Shown one piece after another: positions 41,051 through 49,140 of a stretch of DNA of 49,140 nt. A model generated the notes under the pieces. It made no database searches, was not told the origin of the DNA, and worked only from the letters and a program-made list of their open reading frames with translations. How positions within the stretch are numbered: position 1 is the first letter of the stretch; the number at the start of each line of letters is the position of its first letter. Where the stretch lies: assembly GCA_003163875.1 (NCBI GenBank), contig PLRK01000051.1:1-49140 (forward strand). Direction: 5' to 3'. The translations under genes were made by a program, and so were the position numbers. The DNA is from Acidimicrobiaceae bacterium (GTDB lineage: Bacteria; Actinomycetota; Acidimicrobiia; Acidimicrobiales; RAAP-2).

Positions 41051-41814
41051 GCGCGCTCTGTTTTGTAGCCCCAGATCACGATGCCGCCGCCAAGACTCAT
41101 CGTTCGACGTTCGACGTGTTCCATGCCCGCGTGCTCCCACGCTCGAAGCGTCCAGTCCACTGAGTACTGACGGTAATGCTTGGAGATACTTGGACCAAGA
41201 AAACGACCAACGTCCCACCAGCCTTTGCCGCCCGTGAGGTAGCCAGCGACGGGCAGCACCCATCGGGTGTAACACCACCATGAGACGAGCCATATTCGTT
41301 TGCTGGGTACCGCAAATTCGAGGTTCGCCATTGGTGCGCCAGGCTTGAGTACCCTCGCCAGTTCGTTGATCGTTGCCGCAGGATCGTCCACGTAACGCAA
41401 TAAATAGGTGAACGTCAGGGCATCGAAGGATTCGTTGGCGAAAGGGAGCTGCTCGCCACGTGCGAGTACGAGGGCCACACGCTCTTGCAGTCCAGACTTT
41501 TGAATGTTCCTTTGCCCGGCGCTGAGCATGTCGGCACTGAGGTCGAGTCCCACGATTCGTCCATTTGTCCGTTTCGCGATTCGTTTCGTCACTGCGCAGG
41601 GCCCACATGCGACGTCGAGGATCAAACGAGGTTCTGCACCCACGACGTGCTCGACCATGGCGGCGCGCCAACGCCGGTCCTGTCCAAACGAAAGTACCTG
41701 GTTGAGCTGGTTGTAACGCTTTGGAAGGGGCGCGAAGAGCTTACGAGCAAAGGCGTTGGCGGTTGCCCGCGAGGCGTTGACAATCTTTTTAGAAGACACC
41801 GCAGGAGTCCACAT
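41047..41814 (-). CDS. UbiE/MenG-like SAM methyltransferase
   Basis: About 255 residues. PKRYNQLNQVLSFGQDRRWRAAMV is the UbiE/COQ5-type N-terminal region, and LILDVACGPCAVTKRIAKR is SAM motif I. GLDLSADMLSAGQRN, EQLPFANESFDALTFTYLLRYVDDPAATINELARVLKPGAPMANLEFAVP complete the fold. A role in methylating a demethylquinone is plausible but the N-terminus is only UbiE-like. First gene of a two-gene operon. Confidence 0.8.
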   Translation of the reverse strand: MWTPAVSSKKIVNASRATANAFARKLFAPLPKRYNQLNQVLSFGQDRRWRAAMVEHVVGAEPRLILDVACGPCAVTKRIAKRTNGRIVGLDLSADMLSAGQRNIQKSGLQERVALVLARGEQLPFANESFDALTFTYLLRYVDDPAATINELARVLKPGAPMANLEFAVPSKRIWLVSWWCYTRWVLPVAGYLTGGKGWWDVGRFLGPSISKHYRQYSVDWTLRAWEHAGMEHVERRTMSLGGGIVIWGYKTERA

Positions 41815-42009
41815 CGCGCCAAGAACAATTCCAGTGACAGGGTCTCACGCGAAGAATTATCAGGTGATGACGAATATTCGCTTGGCCGTTTCGTTTGATT
41901 TTCCTACCTTAACGGAATCGGTGGAGCATCACGAGTCCCAAAAGAGTTGATCGAACATGTACCAAGGGCTGACAAACGCCGCGGGTTCGGATGGGGATTT
42001 TACTAACGA

Positions 42010-42432
42010 TTAAGGCTTCTTGCCTGGGTTGAACTCAATGATTTCGAGTTCTCCGTCGTCTCGCATCGCTTCATGATGCGCAATTTGTTCTCGCTCACGC
42101 TCGATGAGTTCGTCGTCGGGTGCGTCTTCCAAGTGCACCGCGAGGTCATCGGCTTCTGGAGAAGCCCGAATGAGCTCATCGAGCTTTAACTGGAGTACTT
42201 TTTGGTGACGTGATTGTGTGTGCTGGATAACGAACAGCATGACGAGGGTGATGGCGCTGACGATGGTGGCGAAAGAAGTCTGCCAGGTCTGGGGAAAACG
42301 GTTGACGCCGAGAACGATGCCGAAGATGACGAGCACCAAAACGACGGCCAGTGTTGTTCCCGAGCGGGATGTGAACTCGCCGATCCAATGTAGAACTCGA
42401 CTGATGCGTTGCAATGGGGTCGATCGCTCCAT
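42010..42432 (-). CDS. Low-affinity iron permease family protein
   Basis: About 140 residues from the ATG behind GGAGACCTT. Two membrane segments (TTLAVVLVLVIFGIVLGV, FATIVSAITLVMLFVIQHTQ) then SRHQKVLQLKLDELIRASPEADD, the hallmark of the Fe_permease family (MLFVIQnTQnRDtkAlqlKLDELI). An acidic tail follows. Despite the name, iron transport by bacterial members is not established. Confidence 0.85.
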   Translation of the reverse strand: MERSTPLQRISRVLHWIGEFTSRSGTTLAVVLVLVIFGIVLGVNRFPQTWQTSFATIVSAITLVMLFVIQHTQSRHQKVLQLKLDELIRASPEADDLAVHLEDAPDDELIEREREQIAHHEAMRDDGELEIIEFNPGKKP

Positions 42433-42654
42433 AAGGTCTCCAATCAATGATGGTGCGGCGGTACGGTCGCGGAAAACGTGCGCCGCCGTTTCGCTCTACA
42501 CATGTGGAAGTGTGCGAGTACACGTAAAGAAGGCTCGTTTCGAGCGTATCGGCTTCGAATCGTTTGAAATCTCCCGTTTTGTGCGTACCTGACTCTCGCG
42601 GGCGTGACAATACTTATAGGCGCAATTCAACACCATTGGCGCGTCAATTCATAA

Positions 42655-45160
<2,506 letters not shown>

Positions 45161-45164
<4 letters not shown>

Positions 45165-47314
45165 GTTCCTGGTAACCCGGTCGGTACGCTTCGAGTCATG
45201 TGATACGCGGTGTTGATTGCATTGACCAATTCATCGAGGTGCACCGGCACCGATAATGGCGCCGCTTGGTCACGAAGCGTACGTTCGACTTGCACGAAGA
45301 GGGCTCGTAAATCGGGAACCTCTTCCCTCGTTGCAGGTGCACCCGCGAGCACCGTCAGTGTTTCGTGACAAGCGGTCTCGAGATCTTTCAACTGATCGTT
45401 GCGTTCCACCCGGACGCCGCTCTCGCCTTCGACGCGCAATGCGTGCAATGAGCGAAGAATTCGCATCGTCGCAACAAGTTGTCCGCGCGCCATGCTCGCG
45501 TTGAATCCAAACGTTGCGGGCTCTTCGACGGCACGACCCACGGCCGCTTCGGCACTCACCCACGACATGCGCACAGCCCGTGACTTCTCTACGACGCTCT
45601 CATTGGCAATTATCGTCGACGTGATGACATCAAAGACGACGACGAGATACGCAGCGAGTGATTCGTAGAGTCGGGTCCACACGTCCTTAAGTTCAACTTG
45701 AGGCGAGGTCGGCCACACGAGGTAGGCGAGCACCGCAATCACACCACCGAGTGAAAAATCGAGAAGTCGATCGAGTGCGGTACTCAGCGTGTCCGTTGTC
45801 GTGATACTCAACGCCATCAATACGAGTGCCGTAACAAATCCGAACGACACGGCGAAGCTCGCGGACCACGTCGAATACGCAATCCATGCCGACAGTACAA
45901 TTAAGACCGTCGTAGTCGCGTGGCCGGGATGGAGTCCACCAATTACGAGCGCGGCGACGACGGCGCCAATGATGGTGCCAACGATGCGACTTAAACCCCG
46001 GTGAAGGAGAGAGCTGTAGTCAGGTTTCAATATGACTGCGACGGCGAAGGCTAACCAAAAGCTGCGGGGGAGTGAGAGAGCGGATCCAATGACGGCGGCG
46101 AAGGGAACAGCGATCGCGAGTCGGACGGCGTGACGGAACGATGGTGACGTCGCCGTCACGTTGTCCCTCACGATTCGAAGGTTGCTTCGCAGTTGCGAGA
46201 ATTCGAAACCGATGAACTGGGGTCTCGAGGGCCGCCACACGCGACGCTGCGAAGACGTGGAGGATGAATCGACGAGTTTTCCCATTGCTCGAATCTGACC
46301 ACCAAGAGCGCGCAAATGTGCCACGCACTGGAGAAGAGTGACGTCCTCGTCGTGACGTCCTTCGATCATCGTTTCAACAATCAAGAGTTGAGAATCAAAA
46401 CCTCTCACATTTTCTAGCCAGTTCGCATTTTTCTGTTGTTGCAGTGTGTTCGACATTGCGACGAGCGAACTCGCGAGAGGGCGAAGTGTCGACGTGATCA
46501 GTTGATCATTATCGCTTGACAACGTATCGCGGAGTCGAACCCGCAAGCCCGCGAGCGTGGTTAGCTGGAGACGGGTGCGGCGTGCTTGGTCGAGAATCGC
46601 ACGAAGCTCCGCCGCATCGACCCGACCGAAGAGTGATGAGGCGCTCAAGACTTCATTCGCATCATCAAGTGCCGCGAGTGCAGTTGTTGCGGCACTCGAT
46701 GGATCTTGAAGTGCAAGTTGCGACAATGCTTCGAGAGCAAGCGAGATACGTCGACGTTGGTAGCGCAGACTTGGGGGGAAACGAAGAAGCACTAGTGCGA
46801 CTATCTCGACGCTTGCACCGGCGACGACGAAGAGACTTAAGTGTAATGCGAAGAGTGATGAACCGATGAACCTTCCGAGCACGACGTAGGCGATGACGGC
46901 TTGCGATCCTACCGTTGCCGATGTTTGTCCGAAGACATCGAGCATTCCCGCGCTGAAGCACCACGGAACAAGAATCGCAATGTGTAACCACGTGACCGAT
47001 CCACTGATCGTACCTACGTAGACTGATATGCCTAACAACAAAGCGTCGACGAGTGCGAGCCGAAGTGAAAGGCGCGGCGCGCCGACAAGCGACACGATCG
47101 CGATTAAGTTTGCTCCTATGGCCATTGCTATGGCGCCGCTCGTTGTACCGATGCTTAGTCCAACTGCGAACACGAGCGCGACAGGCAAGGCAGTAATTGC
47201 GCCAGCGACGGGGCTCAATAAGGAGAGTTCGATTCGTAGCGCGTCGCGAATTGCTCGAGCATGGACCGTGCCTGTCCTACGTGACGAAGATTCAGCCACG
47301 AATGTTGATCGCAA
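45161..47314 (-). CDS. FUSC-family membrane protein, putative aromatic acid exporter
   Basis: About 717 residues with two membrane bundles of about six helices each (about 30-180 and 395-530) and cytosolic helical domains between and after. FRHAVRLAIAVPFAAVIGSALSLPRSFWLAFAVAVILKPDYSSLLHRGLSRIVGTIIGAVVAALV is the FUSC/YccS core. Members export aromatic acids or similar; substrate here unknown. The tracked TTG start is five bases from a palindromic operator, so the true start may be GTG 47299 or later. Confidence 0.82.
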
Positions 47315-47319
47315 TCATG

Positions 47320-47339
47320 TACGAAACATTAGTTTCGTA
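47320..47339. promoter_or_regulatory. 20-bp TetR-like operator at the FUSC gene
   Basis: TACGAAAC-ATTA-GTTTCGTA is a perfect 8-bp inverted repeat directly upstream of the exporter's start on the minus strand. Length, spacing and form are typical of a TetR-family operator. No TetR gene is present in the window. Confidence 0.6.
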
Positions 47340-47521
47340 TTCGCGTCGTTCGAATCATTCCCGTTGCACATTTCGGTAAATACCTGGACTCTTTCTTTTG
47401 AGAGCGAGAGCTGCCATTTGAGGAAAGAAAAAGTTCCATGACTTCTGCGGAGCGAGTATTCTTTGAGCATCGATTGCGATTACTCAAGTACCTAATTTGG
47501 CGAGTGCGCTCGGGAATCTGA

Positions 47522-47963
47522 AGGGGCATCGTTTGGGTACTTGTCGATGTCGTTGTAGTTTGCGCCGATAAATCACCTAATGCTCGGCGCGCCATTGAAG
47601 CCGCTGGACAATTAGTGCAGATGTCCAACGGTACGATTCACATTGTCACTACGGTTGACGCAATACCGCGAGTAGACAGTTCATTGCCCGATGAGTTCAA
47701 AGAGATGAATCCAGATGGCGATGCCGAAACCCTCCTACTAGTCTTCTCCTTCATCGCAAGATATTTAGGCATCGAGCCCGTGCTCAATCACGTTGTTCGT
47801 TATCCAGCGGACCCGATTATTTCGACGGCAGATTCAGTGAACGAAGATCTCGTTGTCGTGGGCAACAAGGGAAAAAGCTGCGCGCCGAGTGTTAGGTAGC
47901 GTACCTAATTCAGTTGCTCACGGGGTGAATTGCTCTTTGGCGATGGTCGACACCACAGCTTGA
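47522..47963 (+). pseudogene. Universal stress protein (UspA fold), frameshifted
   Basis: From 47522 one frame reads GIVWVLVDVVVVCADKSPNARRAIEAAGQLVQMSNGTIHIVTTVDA and continues to DLVVVGNKGK, then stops at TAG 47899. From 47883 the +1 frame continues RRVLGSVPNSVAHGVNCSLAMVDTTA and stops at 47963. Together these make a normal USP with the ATP motif G-x2-G-x9-GS split by a net loss of 2 nt near 47870-47882. No proper start codon remains either. The track shows only the middle (47615-47899). Confidence 0.8.
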
Positions 47964-48883
47964 GTTTCATGCGTCACGGTGTTCATGGTTGACACGTATT
48001 CGTGGACGAGTGACGAAACTACTTTGAGGCGATTGCTCTCACTTCGTTTCTTAGGCTTCGAGAGGAGTACTTCGATTTAGTTCGATGAACAAGAGTCATC
48101 GGAGCGTCTGACCTGGATTCCTTTCAAAGTGTGTACGTTCAACGGTTCCGGTGCGGCTTGAGGTGGGACTCGTAGGAGAAATACTTGCGCACCGCCGCTA
48201 TGACGAGCGGACGTTGCTTCAATCGCTGTAGAGGAGCGCACCATGCTCGCAGCTGTAATTGGACCATTTCGAACAAGAGCGGGTTGGTCTTGACTAGGTG
48301 GATCTCCTGCGATGCGTCGGAATTGTCGTGATCGATCTGTCACGGAAGCCCATTTGATGGGGTTTCTCTCAATCGCTGTTCTCGTGACCGGGAAAATCGA
48401 TCGCCAATATAGGTTTTTTTCTATACTTCGGAATTGAAGGACATTGCTGTGGCTCAGGGCACTTCGATTCGCTATGATGGAAAGGTTCTACACGTGGTTA
48501 TCGGACAGTCTTCTCTTTTCCGAGTTCTTGGTTCTAGCGCTGCTTTTCTTCCTCTAAACAATAAGGTCTGGTTCGTTTGTCCCCGAAGTTACTGATTGGT
48601 ATTGTAGAAACTTGCCTGAGGCCGTCGTGATCGGCAGTCCCCGTAGTTTTTCCAGAACGAACCAAGTTTGTCGGTTTGAGGCTTGGTATCGTTTATGGGG
48701 TTACGTTGACCTCACTCCAAAACAAATGTCAAGGGTATTGCCGCGTGCTGCAGTGAGAAGTGAAGAAGGATTCCGTATCTTGAAACACCGGTTTATCTTG
48801 TTGTATGGTAGTTGCTCGTCCCTTGTTGCAGCGAGGGTGAATGTCATTGTCCAATCGTCTAGTTCGAAAGTAGTCACTCGATA
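47964..48883. other. 920-bp stretch with mostly unrecognisable coding debris
   Basis: Two tracked ORFs (48077-48343 minus, 48612-48884 plus) have no recognisable domain or ribosome binding site. GAGGAGCGCACC-ATG at 48243 opens MLAAVIGPFRTRAGWS then stops; it looks like the first residues of a zinc-type alcohol dehydrogenase but is too short to claim. VPVRLEVGLVGEILAHRRYDE in another frame is also coding-like. I read this as gene decay after the USP pseudogene. Confidence 0.4.
48449..48595 (+). CDS. Possible 48-residue ORF
   Basis: Below the track cutoff. GTG lies seven nt behind GAAGGA and opens MAQGTSIRYDGKVLHVVIGQ...NNKVWFVCPRSY. The composition is protein-like, with alternating strand-type residues, but no family is recognised. 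It may be a fragment of a larger decayed gene. Confidence 0.3.
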   Translation: MAQGTSIRYDGKVLHVVIGQSSLFRVLGSSAAFLPLNNKVWFVCPRSY

Positions 48884-49140
48884 ATGATTCGTCGCGTTGC
48901 ATTCAAATTCCTTTCAACGTTCCTTAGCGTTGCCCTCCTCGCTTCTGTCGGGTCGGCGATAACGCTCGTCACGACTGCCACGGTCGCTTCCGCGAGTTCG
49001 GTCGCTGCAGTTGCGGATTATGACCTTCCCGGACAAGCTGGTGCTGTGTCAACGTGGGAGTGGGGCACGTACTCCGCGACCGGCACAATTCCAGCGGGTG
49101 GAACAATTACTGTTACGTATCCAGCGGGCATTACCGTTCC
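48884..49140 (+). CDS. Secreted surface protein, 5' end only (cut by window)
   Basis: Not in the track because it runs off the end. ATG 48884 opens MIRRVAFKFLSTFLSVALLASVGSA, a Sec signal with probable cleavage after the following ATVASASS. The mature start VAAVADYDLPGQAGAVSTWEWGTYSATGTIPAGGTITVTYPAGITV is rich in G, T and V strands, as in extracellular Ig-like or adhesin domains. At least 85 residues are visible. No binding site is obvious. Confidence 0.6.
   Translation, partial: MIRRVAFKFLSTFLSVALLASVGSAITLVTTATVASASSVAAVADYDLPGQAGAVSTWEWGTYSATGTIPAGGTITVTYPAGITV

Noticed and set aside
41051-41671. 207-codon N-terminal extension of the UbiA-like ORF
   Set aside because: Arg-rich shadow of the methyltransferase gene; ATG 41050 with ATGA overlap is the natural start.
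48077-48343. 88-aa minus-strand ORF
   Set aside because: No domain or ribosome binding site; other frames across it look equally coding-like, consistent with debris.
48612-48884. 90-aa ORF ending at the ATG of the secreted protein
   Set aside because: The TAATG junction is suggestive, but the sequence shows no family features and lacks a start site.

Overview
The window reads as a chromosomal segment of a high-G+C Gram-positive bacterium, probably an actinobacterium near the Acidimicrobiia. This rests on gene content only: F420-type enzymes (an FrhB-like protein and a luciferase-like F420 oxidoreductase), a branched-chain-type ABC importer with a Tat signal, adjacent metY-metX, DUF3048, DUF2237 and YoaK proteins, and frequent GTG/TTG starts with 4-nt stop/start overlaps. 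No rRNA, tRNA, CRISPR array or intact insertion sequence was seen.

Layout. 0.1-8.2 kb holds small single genes (two alpha/beta hydrolases, DUF2237, an SRPBCC protein, a DHFR-like reductase) around a low-density stretch with a secreted beta-helix protein, a membrane/Ig-like protein and the frameshifted remnant of a nucleotidyltransferase gene. 8.2-9.9 kb is a hipBA toxin-antitoxin pair with a palindromic operator over a TATAAT box. 10.0-13.8 kb is a carbohydrate module: GT4 glycosyltransferase, a six-hairpin-type protein and a divergent GH130 enzyme. 14.8-20.3 kb (minus strand) is a complete HAAT-type ABC importer followed by a YoaK protein.

20.6-28.3 kb (plus strand, divergent from the importer) is the main catabolic cluster. 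It encodes a two-subunit hydroquinone 1,2-dioxygenase of the HapCD/PnpCD class, 4-hydroxymuconic-semialdehyde dehydrogenase, a two-subunit CoA-transferase, maleylacetate reductase, beta-ketoadipyl-CoA thiolase and a second ring-cleavage enzyme, hydroxyquinol 1,2-dioxygenase. Two branches thus meet at maleylacetate and run through 3-oxoadipate to succinyl-CoA and acetyl-CoA. A small membrane protein with its own palindrome-bearing promoter and a hairpin-rich leader follows.

29-34.3 kb (minus) has a PQQ-propeller protein, an Smr protein, a glyoxalase-fold protein, and a tightly coupled siroheme nitrite/sulfite reductase plus FrhB-like iron-sulfur flavoprotein. That pair resembles an unfused version of the archaeal F420-dependent sulfite reductase. 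34.6-39.0 kb (plus) joins beta-ureidopropionase, dihydropyrimidinase, an F420-dependent LLM oxidoreductase and a DUF3048 protein. This is a reductive pyrimidine pathway without a recognisable dihydropyrimidine dehydrogenase.

39-47.3 kb carries an SDR, a UbiE-like methyltransferase coupled to a polytopic membrane protein, a low-affinity iron permease family protein, metY-metX and a FUSC-family exporter with a perfect TetR-like operator. The last 2 kb contains a frameshifted universal stress protein, little else recognisable, and the 5' end of a secreted protein cut by the window edge.

Several genes lack an ATG/GTG/TTG start where homology expects one (livG, the GT4 gene, a small ORF after DUF2237). 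All readings are by eye; no database search was run.
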